A stretch of DNA of 64,000 nt from Tribonema minus (lineage: Eukaryota > Sar > Xanthophyceae > Tribonematales > Tribonemataceae), in contig JAFCMP010000516.1 of NCBI GenBank assembly GCA_017506865.1, positions 62,001 through 126,000 of the forward strand. Reading direction: 5' to 3'. Every line of letters begins with the position of its first letter. Position 1 is the first letter of the stretch. The notes under the pieces were generated by a model. That model was given only the letters and a program-made list of their open reading frames with translations. It was not told the origin of the DNA and did not search any database. Below are positions 10,861 through 22,100 of this stretch, in pieces. Both the position numbers and the translations under genes were made by a program.

Positions 10861-12739
10861 CTGCTGAGCTACCCTCTGTAATAAGCCGCAGTAGATCGAA
10901 GATGTTCCACAGTAGGTGCAAGATGTGAACTTGCACCAGTAGTTTGATATATGGAGGGAAACGCTGCATGCACTCTACAAAGAAATGTCCACAACCAGAG
11001 CATATGGCAAACTGGAAGAGTGACCAGCCGCCATAAAATCTTGCATTAGATTAAAAGCTCGCGCAAGCATGCTGACTGTACAGCCTTCCATGCTCTTGCA
11101 CACTGCAAGAGCTATACGCCTTCCATGATCTTATGCACTGCAAGAGATTGGGTTTACTACAAGCTTTAAGTTGCATGCTGATGAATTCAGCACCAACATG
11201 TTTACTGTGTCAGCTCGAAGTTACTCTCGTACTCAGGCACGGGCAAGCATGAGAAGGGGCAGTCAAGTTATGCAGTGCTGCAGCATTGTTTTGCCTGTTC
11301 AATGGAGTGTGTACTGTGACAGCTCACATGGGAAGGGCACTTCTTGCAGATCTCGAAGTTGCAGTCAATGCATGCAATAATGACTTTGCCTTGAGAGCTG
11401 GCCACAGCAGCAAGGAGGCGTTTAAATGCAATTCTGGAAACTGCCAACTGTGCCGGTGGTTATTGCAGCATAGCACGTGATAGCCTGAAGTGCATGCATG
11501 TCAGGGCTGTTGTTGAGGTCAAGCATAATGATGTCATAGTGGGGTCAAGAGACTCACGCGCGTGTGGCAACCCTTATTCAATGTGGGGTTGAGGCGCACG
11601 CCAATGTCTTGGTCACGACGTGTTGGAGGAGGCAGCGGCAGGTGCTTCAGCGCATCTTTGCAGCGCTTTTTTTGTTTGTGCAATTCTGTGCAGCTACAAG
11701 AGCTGATTGAGGCACTGGTGCAGCCGCTGCTGTTGAGCAGCAGCTGCGCCTGTGCGCCCGGCTTCACTGTTCCAAACTTCCACTGGCAATCAGCGCAGCA
11801 TTTGTGCACATCACTCACTCTCGCGCCGTTTATCTGTGCTCAACCCGCGCAGGTCGCAGGGGGCCTGCGCAGCCAGGCGTAATTACGAGTAGGTGCTGCA
11901 GCAGCTGCAGCAGCAAGGCAGTGCACCCGCAAATGGTCACTGCGCAAGGGGCGGCATAAGCATCAGCAGCGCTGCAAAGCGGTGCGCCACAACTGGCGGC
12001 GGCTTGTGAAGCATGGCGCCGAGTCGTGACAACATACCCCACTGCTGCTCTTCATGCGTTGTCTAGCGAATCAGCGCGACTGGGCCTGCAGGAGTCGGAC
12101 GGCGCATCAGAATCGCGCATGAGTGGACGTGGCCACTGCAGTAGGTTTGCATGGTGGCGGGAAGATGGGTGACGCCGTGTGTGTTACCGGTGACCGTTGC
12201 AGTAATGCTGGCAGCTTCAGCAATTGTGATGGTATCTCCGTAAAAATGCACATCTCGGTGCTCAAATGCTTTATAAAGCCCACCATTGCTGACGAAATGG
12301 CACTATAATATGGCAGATTGGCGCTACTTTTGCACTAGTATGCAGCTGTGCCTTTGCAGCGGCTGCCACATGTACTGTGATTTTGTATGACTCTACACAC
12401 CACCATGCTCACAAATCTTAGGCGTCCAAAAGCCACCTTCACAAAAAAACGCAGTAGATTGATGACGTCCGACGATGTGACCATGGTGTGCGCTGGCAGC
12501 CTGTGCTGCTGTCGCCATTGCTGAAATGCTCCTGTGTGCAACACTGCACTGCATGAACGAACTACTCAATTCACATTGTCCGGGTGTGAGAATGCTAATT
12601 CTTTGTGTAGCATTAAACATGACATTGTGCAAGGCATTTGGAGCTGCCATTTGGAATTGAGGTGCACCAGCCTTGACTTCAACGTCACAGCTTGCTGATC
12701 AATGATGACATGCCCTTTCGCCTAGCCAGGCTATCATGA
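10861..12739. other. Spacer between the duplicated units
   Basis: Mostly non-coding. A minus-strand frame at 11534-11818 (94 codons, starts MSDVHKCCADCQW, Cys-rich, donor-like GTGAGT near its end) and a Cys-rich frame at 11830-12042 might be exons of a small gene, but no support beyond composition was found. TTCCATG(C/A)TCTT is repeated at about 11085-11130. Nothing else seen. Confidence 0.3.
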
Positions 12740-15700
12740 TGCATTGGCAAGACCACTGTGCGCGTGCGATGCCGGCGACCCTTGCGCATTCCAGCCGGAA
12801 ATGGTGTCTTCTTTAATGAGAGAGACTCGTTGTTAAACTACAGATGAAGGCTCCAATTGCGGGGGGGGGTGAGCTACTTGCATTGCCAGTGTTAGCAGCA
12901 GTGCTTGCTCAATTTCAGCGCGCAGCTTGATGCATCATGATTGCTGCTGCCAATGCGCACTGCCAGGCTGAGCTGCGTCATGAAGTGCGCGCTAGACACG
13001 GCACTACTCAAAGTTTCCGGCATACACTGCAGCGGACGGCCGGCAGCATGGCAGAGCTTGGACGCAGGCGATTAGGGACAGAACGATGAAGGCGCGCGGT
13101 TTTACTGCACAGCTGAGTGACATCGAAAGCACCTACATGCTGACATGGAACACCAAGCGCGAAAAGCTGCAAATGAAGTGCATGCGGCTGCCGCTGCAGA
13201 AATATGATGTGGCAGGGGCAACAGCGACGCCGTCCGCATGGGCAGCGACAAGCAATTGGTGAGCTGTGCGAGCGCTGCCACCCAGCAGCAACGGCAGCAG
13301 CTGCAGGGCATGTGTTCACACTCGTCTCAGCCGCTGAGGTATATATCCGCATGCAGGCGAATCGTGTGCCAGTGTCGCGGTTTGCGTGCGTGTTGCATTG
13401 AGCACTGCCATGTACTGTTGTGATCTGTGTGCAGCTCTTTATACTATCAGTATGGCCCAGCAGCCGTTCCTCTGATGAGGACCTCGTGTACAATACAGAA
13501 GTCATATGGGATCCGCGGTTGTCACATGGGATCCGCGGTGACTGTTGTAACCAAGGATGGTGTCACACGGTGCTGAGCGATGTCCACATTGAGGCACTGC
13601 ATGATGTCAACTGTTGCCAACTACAACAGCCTTTTTAATGAGCCTGAGGACATGCGCATTACTATAACCAACCAATCAGTTTGATACTAGCTGACATTTC
13701 TGACACCATGTAAATCTCTGTGGCACGTATGATGGACAGCACTAAAGCGAAATTGAGTGGCTGCCGAAAGCAGGGCGATGCGACTTGAATGGTACATCAG
13801 CGCAGGCATGAGATCAGATCTCTCTGGCAACCTGTGCTGCAAAATATTCAACTGTTAAAGGTGCGCAAGTAGAAGGTGCTACTGGAATGTATACTCCGAG
13901 TTCAATGCTGTGCAAATATCTCTAGCAAAAGTTGCTTGGAGCGAGCGAGCCTCTGAGCCAGCATTGCAAAGAGTCTGCACGAGCGAGTCAGCAGTAGAAA
14001 GCAGCAGAAAGGAGGCAACGGACACAAAGGCACATTTTCAACTTCCTTTTGCACACAACATGATTTTGAAAATAAATGTCTCAATAACCAAGCTTGCAGC
14101 CACACCTTTCAATGCCCCTCGTTGCTGCCTGATTGAAACGCGAACTTCACCGTCATGCCCCTGAGACTATTGGGGCTTGAAGATGGCAGCTCATCTAAGC
14201 ATCCTCAGCGCCAGCGCACCTGCAAGGGCAGCCCAGCGCGTGCAGCTGATGCATCCAGTGCTGCACGCTCTGCGGCGGCGCCGATGAGCGCTGCTGCGAC
14301 CGGCTGCGAACCAGCGCGCACTCCGCTGATGTCCATGGCCCCCACGGGCACGCAAGGTCAGACACCATGCGCACCACGCCGCATGCGTCTAGATTCTCGG
14401 CTTTCTGTAAGATGTACGCAGCGCCGCCACTGGGCCAGTCAGCCCCCATCTCGTCTTGAAGCCACTGGATCCTGGCATGTGCGTGATGCGCAGAAGCCAA
14501 GTTTTGCGCGTACGCCGCAGCGGCAGCACCAACGAAATGTTGCAGATGCTGCTGCGTTAATGTCTGAAGTGCGCCAGTGCTGCGGAGCCATATCAGCTGC
14601 TCAGTTGCGCTGTGCTCAATGGCATCGTCACCTGCACCTGGTGAAATGGGGTCACTGCTGATCATGCTAGCCAGAATAACGGTTTTGCCGTCAAACATGT
14701 GCAGACATGCTGGCTGCGTGTGCAGCCACTGCAGCAGGCCGAGACTGGCGAAGCGGGCAGCGATGCGCACACTGTGGGGCGTGAAGGATGACAGCTTGGG
14801 GGCAACATCAAACCTGCTCAGCGCGACAACAAACGATTCCTGCCCGAAGTGGATGGCGGAATCCATCAGGGTAAAGGAGGTGGACTCGCCACTCGAAAAT
14901 TTGATGAATTGCTGCTCTCCCTGCTTTGCAGCACGTAAGGGAACAAATACCTCCTCACACAATGCCGTCACGTCCTCCACTGTCATATTGGCTGCAATGC
15001 CCTGCTCTGCGAGCATGCGGCCTTCTGTGTACAGCCAGCGAAACGTGTTGAATTGACCGTACCGCGCGCACTTGAAGGCCAGCATCGTGAGCAGCAGTGG
15101 CGGCAGCTGCACCTCCGCCCCCTTCAAGACTGCGGTGTTGAAAACCCACCGCACCACCTGAAGAGCTTCCGGGCGCTCCCTCACTCCGATTGCGCGTAGC
15201 GCCATCGCCGACAGTACCCATGACCGCTGTACGCGCCACGCGGGCCGCTGTGACAGGCTGTGGTGCCACTGGTCGAGCGCTGCCTCGCAGCCGCGCTCCG
15301 CAGCGCCGACCAACACGTGGCCATCCACCAACAGCCCAGCGTCCATGGCATCCCTGATCATGTCGCAGGAGAGCTCCGCGCGGCCCACCTGGACCATGGC
15401 GCGTGGGCTCTTGTTGAGCAGAGTGAAACGTTTGCGGTCCTGAGAGCGAGCGGGCAAGAGATGCAATGAGCATTCAATCAATTTGTATGTACATGAGCGT
15501 TGCTGCATTGGTGACTCTGAGAAGCACTGTCATAGACACAGGTGGCAACGGCAGCAGAAGCGGTAGCGCGGCGGTGATGTGCTTTGCTAGTATGGACACG
15601 CATGAGGAAGTCGCGAGCACTGCAAGTGTCCAACAGGCTTGTTGCAACCACGTTAGGAAACAGGAAACAGAAACAATACTTTATCAATAACACTGTCGCA

Positions 15701-17850
15701 TTCGCACCTAGTCATGTAAGCAGCCAATGCCTGACATTCAATTATCTACAAGTATTTGAACGTTACGGTTGTGAACATTGTCACAACAGGAGCAAATGTA
15801 ATGACCCGGAAGCAGATACTGAGCACAGTGTCACGCTCATTGTGCCTCCATGTGGAAGGCCTCATCTTGTGCGCATCAGCAACGTTCGCCATCGCAAAGC
15901 AGTTTGCAGATTCTTTCTGAACCCTTGACTGGTGGTGTGCGATCAGATTCTAGGCGGCTGCCTGCTGGCCTGACTCTGATCACATGGCTGCTCAAGGGAA
16001 GTCTGAAAGACTTGTGCTGAACACTTGACCACTAAACTAACACTTTCAGCAGAAACGGCACCGCAACTTCCACAACTTTGTGCACTCAGCACAACACATA
16101 CTCCATGCACATGCAATGGCCAATGAGCGGCAACTTGAGTCCCTCTAATACTCACCTTCATGCTCTTGAGTACTAGGACAAAGGGTGTAGTGGCAGTAAC
16201 TTCAAGTGGCGGGCCATTGGAGGTGTCCAGGGCCATGCGGAAGACAGCATCTGACTGCAGCACGGCGCTGACAGTCGTGCGGCACAGCCATGCGCAGTCT
16301 GTACCACCGCTGCTGCTGCTGCCGTTGGCGCTGCTGCTGATGGCGCTGCTGCTGATGGCACTGCTGCTGTTGCTGCTGCCTCCACAAAGCAACTCCTTTG
16401 TGTAAGCTGCACGTATGCCCCTGCTAACGCTCGCCATGGTCAGCCAGTACCCTCGCCCCAGCATCTGCCACACTGCCTTGCCGGGTTCGGATGCGAGGAC
16501 CGCGCTGGCGGTGGCGGGAGGGGTAGGGGCAGCCAGGTGTCGGCGTTGTGAAGGGCGTCTGGCATCGTGCGTGTCTTCGTCAAACCCCGGCGTACTCGGC
16601 TGTCTGCAGAGCTGTTCCTTTTCCGCTGTCTTGAGTTCAGCCTGGCCGCTGGCATGGTGCCTGACGCAAGCCCTCAAACTCATCACACCTCCATGCACAA
16701 AGTCCAGCATCGGCTCCAGCCGATCCGCGAAGCGCTCGGTAAACAATGAGCCCGAAGATGCGTAAGCGGCCTTCAGTCCTGTCATGATCTGGTCCGCATT
16801 CTCCAATTCCGTTTCCACATGAGGCTGCACGATTGCCTGCTGCGCATTGGTGCCGCCGTCTGCAGATGGGGCAAACGCCGAAGTCTGAGTGCTTCAGTAC
16901 AACGACACAAATAACTACATACATTGTGTCAAGTCTTGGGTGCAAGAAGTTTCAACAAACACAGACACCAGTGGGGCGATCCAAGAAGGCTGAGGCTGGG
17001 TACATACTGCGGACATTGTGTGATGCAGCGGACACATCTGAGGCTGCTTCGCCGCTGCTGCAGTCTCGGCACCTGCTGAAATCCAAAGAACCCTCACCTC
17101 CTTCAGGCAGCCTTCGAGCCAGGGGTGCTGCTCCCGCAGCCTGTTGACGCCGCTGGCCACCACCATGAGCAACTGGCGGATGTGATCCTCGTCGCACAAC
17201 GCATTGTTGCCGTTTGCCATGCTCCTGCAGTAATGTGTAATGTGTCCAGACGTTAGCAAAAGAAGATCCTGTTGAAGTTGATTGTGAAGTTCCGGTTGAA
17301 AAATCTGAAAGATTCTACTCGCACTCGCATCGCCGCCCTGCAATGCCAGGATGAGGCCGGGCGCTAGTTGCTCGCATATCGTCGTACTTGAATAGCATTG
17401 GGCGATCGCACAGGCAGCACAGAGAGAGCGCTTTGGGGACAGCAATTGAGGTCTCAGACACACGCCTGTTCTCCACAGCGTGAGAGCGTGGTGTCTGTTG
17501 CGAGCGGTGCGATAGCCTACATCAACCACTCAAATTACAGACTTTGCAAATCGACAAGGTCTGACTTTGCAATCCGACAAGGTCTGAGTGACTGGCTTAC
17601 CAGCAGCAGCAGCAGCAGCACTGCAGCATGATCGAAGGCGACATCGTCGTCGTCGAGAACGTGGACGATGACGATGACAATGAAGCATCCACAGGGCAAC
17701 AGGTGCACAGCAGGCGAACGAGAGGTGTGTTCGGGCCCAGAGGAGGGCATATGAGGTTGGAGACGGAAGAGGAGCAAGCGCGAAGGACTATGAGGTATCG
17801 TAATGTGAGGGGGCCGGGTGACAGCTCACTGCTGTTCAAATCGCGACACA
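12740..17850. repeat. Segmental duplication, unit B
   Basis: The better-preserved partner of 5925-10860. It carries the intact three-exon ankyrin-like gene. The 12740-14194 part is the 3' flank: no gene was identified there, and only about 12760-13140 aligns with unit A. Position-by-position similarity is strongest in exon 3. Borders are approximate. Confidence 0.75.
14195..17220 (-). CDS. F-box-like / ankyrin-like repeat protein
   Basis: Three exons, all phase 0: 17220-17098 (41 aa), 16884-16156 (243 aa), 15439-14195 (414 aa plus stop), 698 aa in total. Donors are GTGAGG and GTGAGT; acceptors are CTCAG. Exon 2 has a VWQMLGRGYWLTMASVSRGI motif that resembles the F-box-like leader of many algal ankyrin proteins (pattern wLfVA.VSrrwr..Y), then a Ser-rich spacer. 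Exon 3 holds degenerate ankyrin-like units of the type common in algae, protists and large DNA viruses: QWLHTQPACL, IQWLQDEMGADWPSGGAA, ACPWGPWTSAEC, HWMHQLHALGCPC. The likely role is protein-protein interaction, perhaps substrate choice for a ubiquitin ligase, which is inference. A broken paralogue lies about 7 kb to the left. The introns (213 and 716 bp) show no boundary-copy arrays. Confidence 0.75.
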
Positions 17851-17897
17851 AAGCCACCACTGTGCAGTTAATCGATGTTGCGCCACAACATTCGTGA
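17628..17897 (+). CDS. Small acidic/basic ORF, divergent from ankyrin-like gene (weak)
   Basis: An 89-codon frame: EGDIVVVENVDDDDD, then a Gln/Arg/Glu-rich middle (ETEEEQARRTMRYR). In unit A the aligned DNA encodes a related stretch (VDDND...QQMHSR), but reading frames there are interrupted. It could be a small gene lost in unit A, or 5' flanking DNA with a chance frame. No domain recognised. Confidence 0.25.
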   Translation: MIEGDIVVVENVDDDDDNEASTGQQVHSRRTRGVFGPRGGHMRLETEEEQARRTMRYRNVRGPGDSSLLFKSRHKATTVQLIDVAPQHS

Positions 17898-18111
17898 ATA
17901 GTGAGACTGTAATTGTAGAATACTACGGCAGGAAACGCTTCGGCATTTGCCTTGTCATCGCCGGCCATGTGCATTGCACCGACAAAAAAGCTGACAATGT
18001 TATAGACGTGCGCAAGGCTATGATCTGCATGTGCTATTCGTCAGCATGTGCTCCAACGCTTGGTATTTTAAGTCATCACAGTGCACCATTGCACCGTTAC
18101 CAGCCATGTCT

Positions 18112-18585
18112 CTAAATTGGCATGCATGTGACGAGTGTATAAACACCAAATTCAATCTGAACAGGAGTCAAGTCCTCTTGCAGGCATTTCTGAAGCCATT
18201 TCGAGGAGGCCAAACTTACATGTAGCTTTCCAGCTCTACACATGGTGTGCATAATTCCAGAGGTTTGGCAAAAAGTTTCCAGCTTACTGATGTCTGATGG
18301 TTGCAGCCACACTTGACTTCCTCCAGCATAATCGAGTTCAAATGATGATTGCGTGTATAAGGATCCGACAAGGCTGCTACCAGGTTGCCCCGCTTTGAGG
18401 CAGAGCAGCGATTGCACTCGTGATGTGTGGTGCTGCAAAATTGCGTGCACTGGCGCATCAGGACAACACGCTGGCCCGGTCAGCGCAATGACAAGTGTAT
18501 TCACTTCCAGCGGGCAGATATGGTTGTCACCATTTATGAGAGTACATTTCCAAGCCATCTGCACTTTGCCCAGGGTGCCAACCAC
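18112..18585 (-). CDS. Hypothetical protein, 157 aa
   Basis: An uninterrupted frame in a non-GC-rich region with a protein-like composition, for example LASSKWLQKCLQEDLTPVQI near the C-terminus and NGDNHICPLEVNTLVIALTG near the N-terminus. No signal peptide, membrane segment or known motif is clear. It sits between the duplicated units and the PhoD-like gene, on the opposite strand to PhoD. Could be a single-exon gene or a long chance frame. Confidence 0.3.
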   Translation of the reverse strand: MVGTLGKVQMAWKCTLINGDNHICPLEVNTLVIALTGPACCPDAPVHAILQHHTSRVQSLLCLKAGQPGSSLVGSLYTQSSFELDYAGGSQVWLQPSDISKLETFCQTSGIMHTMCRAGKLHVSLASSKWLQKCLQEDLTPVQIEFGVYTLVTCMPI

Positions 18586-19191
18586 TCATGGAACCTTTAA
18601 AGCGCTGATCATGCCACCTGCGCTGCGTTGATTAAACTTCCAGCACGTGGCTCGGCGGACAGTGCATGTCAATGCTGCTAATGACTCTCAAGCACAATGT
18701 CATAGTGCAGCTTGAAGTCAGACGCGAGTGCAGGTCGAAGTCAGACGCGGTGAGCATCGATGCATCACAAGTCTGCTTTCCTGTGGTCTTGACGCGCGCA
18801 CTCACCTATGGCACTTGACGCTGCTGATCGTTGCAGTCGCAGGCGCTTCAGCATTGTCGCACCCTGTGCTGAGCACTGCACACTCAGCAGGGGGAGCGGA
18901 GACTCACTCCTGGCAGATGACAAGTTGTGCTAAACTTTTCAGTCATATGTCTGACAGGCGTCGGCGAGTCGACAAAAACAAAAAATTTATTGCAATGAAC
19001 GGCGGCACAGCTGGTTTTCTTGTCGTTTGCTGTACCAAGGCCAGCCTGAGGTGCATCACGCGCAATTTTCAAACAGTTACAACGCCTAACCCTAACGCTG
19101 AGGCACAGGGTGTGTGGATGCAGAAGCCGCTGCACCCTGCTCTGCACCCTTAACATGCACTTTCTTTCGCTGATGCTCAACGCCTGCGCAG
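18586..19191. other. Upstream region of the PhoD-like gene
   Basis: Must contain, or lie downstream of, the unidentified initiator exon of the PhoD-like gene, because the first recognised exon begins in phase with a partial codon. CCTAACCCTAACGC occurs near 19086. No exon was assigned. Confidence 0.3.
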
Positions 19192-22100
19192 CCGCCTCAC
19201 GCTCTACGTGCTGGTGGGAGCAGCCGTGGGCCTGTCCAGCGCCATCGCCTACTACGCAGGGTACTACAGTCAGGAGGGGCAGCAGCAAGCAACCCCGCTG
19301 GCCGCCGCGCCGCTTGTGAGCCGCATCGCCTTCGGCTCGTGCACGTCCAAGGTATAGGTGCATCAGAGACGTGTATAGGTGCATCAGAGCCGTGAGCAGT
19401 GCCCCTGGTGTTGAAGTTTTGCTGCTGTGGTACTGTTGAAGTGCAATCAGGCTGCTCTTGAAGTTTTTAGCTGTGGTGCTGTTGAAGTACGATCAGGCCG
19501 ACATCACGACATGCGTCTAAGTAGGGAAGTTCTGATCCATGCGCACCATGTCATGATTTCGAGCTGAATATTGATGCGTACTTGTTGAAGTATAGTCACA
19601 TTCAACATGTGTAATGATTCAACGGGTTTTTGGAAGTATGCATACTTTCGTGCTTTAAATGGTGTACTTCTCGTTTTGGGTTTTGTCGTGTAACTTGCTG
19701 ACAGAGCCTTGGAAATGACTTTAAAAGTGAGTTAAATTTCAAGGTCGAGCAGCGGCGGTCTCTCTATGGGGCAATGGTTCTTTGGTTAACATGACCATTA
19801 CGAAAATGTACATAATGTAAGACGCTTACACATTGGAGTGTGATGCAGCTGGCACGTACACGCGAGCGACAATTTTGAAAGCATTTTGGCAGCAAGGTTG
19901 CAGGGTCATGTAATGTGCATTGTGTATTGCTGCAGCCCAATGCCAGATGATCATTCTTAGGGCGCTCGTGGCGGGCTTGCCTGTGTGACAGCCGAGGCAG
20001 TCGCAATATTGCTGCTGGTCGTCTGTCGAGGGTGTTGTGGCCTGCGTTTACAGCGCATACAGGCATCTACAACGCGCTGTGCAAGCGAACTTCATACTTG
20101 TGCACGCAAACCTGAAGTGCCTTTACTGCGAAGCCGTCTATTGTAATGAGATTATGCGCGGATGCACCTTGCGTATATGCAAGCGCAGAGAGCTGCCAGG
20201 AAGCGACAGCATTTTGCTATCCTGACGCTCAATCTGCAGTACAAGCGCGTCAGAGCAGATGGCGCGGAAACGCGATGCATGCGGTATCCTCTCAGGGTCT
20301 TCACAATTACCTAAACGCGCAAGCTTGTGCTTGAGGGGACATTGCAGTAGGTCCTCGGCGCTGCCTCTATTCATTGCTACTTTTTGGCAAATGCAATATG
20401 TGCCGTGGCTGCTTACACGCTCACGTCATTGTGCGCCGCTCGCTGCCACGCAGGGCGTGCACGACGACGAGGCTCAGCCGATTTGGACCGAGGGCGTCAT
20501 GGCCGCGCAGGTGAAGTTGGAAACTTTGCAGCCCCCACCGCAAGGACTAGTTCACAACTATGCACAATCAAAGCAATGTAAAGATTGGCCTTGGATATGC
20601 TTGTCCCGTTGTGTTGCACGGACGATCTCCAAAAGATGATGTGGGGGCCATGCTGTAGCGCCGCTTAGTCGACTCCAAGCACAGCAGCTCGCGCATCATG
20701 GCGGTCACGTGTGGAGCGCTGACATCTGCTGTTCTCAGCTCACGATTGTCTGGTTTTGAGTAGTCTGGTACAGCACGAAGCGGTTCATGTATTTGCCTTG
20801 CTTTTGCATCAGATCTGGTCCTTGTGTGGGGCTTATTGCAAAAAGTAGTGCTCCCGTATAAACCTGGCTCACCGAGACCGTCCCTAGTGGCACTGACAAG
20901 TTCTCTTATGGTTGGCATGGCCTTCAAATTGTGGCAAGCAAATCGTTACACCTGCTGGCAAGCTAATACGTTGGGTTGAGAGTTCTCATCGATTGGAATA
21001 GCCTCCAGAGCGACTGCTTGCAAGCAAGTATTTAGAATGAAAATCTTATCTTATCAAATCTTCATAGTCTTACTGTAAAAGCTAGGTGTGCCAATGGCAC
21101 TGACGAGTCTAACATTGGGAAACTTGGTAGAGAATGGCGCCTTGTTGCACGTGAACCAGATGCCAACCGAGCAGTAATGCGTGAAATGTGACATCAGCCC
21201 ACACTGCACTAGTAGGACCTGTGCTGTTGCCATCTACCAGCGATGCTCAACACATGTTTTGGTGCAGTAGCATGTCACCGCTATATGAGAAAAATGCAGC
21301 CATCTCCTGAGCACCGCTGCAATGCCCCCTTAGCTGGGCGCAGACCAGCAGACAGCAACGATGTGATGGAGTCTCCCTGACCCACCCCTGTCCCTCTGCC
21401 CTTGATGCGTCAACAATTTACAGCTGCACATCATGGCGTTGATCTCAGCAAGAAGCTTCTACTGCACTAGACAGCGGCTGCCTTTTAACCTTGTGCCTGA
21501 GCCTACTAGATAAGGTAACCCGCGCTCTATATTCCCTGCTCCCTCGCGCGTGCCTTGAACATGTTTGCGGCAGCCAGACGCGTGGGTGTGGCTGGGTGAC
21601 TTTGCCTACTTGGACTACCCCTCCGTGAACTGTGAGCTGCTGCCCAACAGCACGCAGTGCAGCTGCGCGGACGAAGCGACGGCGTTCAAGATCGAGCCCT
21701 TCTGCCTGTCCGGCGATGAGCAGCACAGTCTGTTCAAGGTGAGCGCGTATACTTGAAGTTTAGAGTCAGCGCGGAGACTTGAATTTGGGGGGCGCTTGCC
21801 TGCTGGGAGTATATCTTCTCGAGGCACCAGCGACCCATGTATTGTGAAGCGCTCCTTTTTTCGTCTTGCTTATTGGAAGCGCGCTACCTTGTACTGCGAC
21901 AGTCAGGCGAAGATGTGAGTCGAGGCACACGTGCTGCAAACGTCTGCTCACGGTACGGTCGTTGACTCTGGAGAGGCCTGGCACGCACATGCAGTGACCC
22001 GTTTCGAGTCAGCATTGAAAGCCAGCTTCTAAGGCGTGATGGGGACGCTAGCAGCTTATTCTCTCTACCTAGTGATCTTGCTGAAAACCACAGAGACACT

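Noticed and set aside
14577-15056. Plus-strand frames over the ankyrin-like exon 3
   Set aside because: Shadow frames antisense to a conserved coding exon; the paralogue supports the minus-strand reading.
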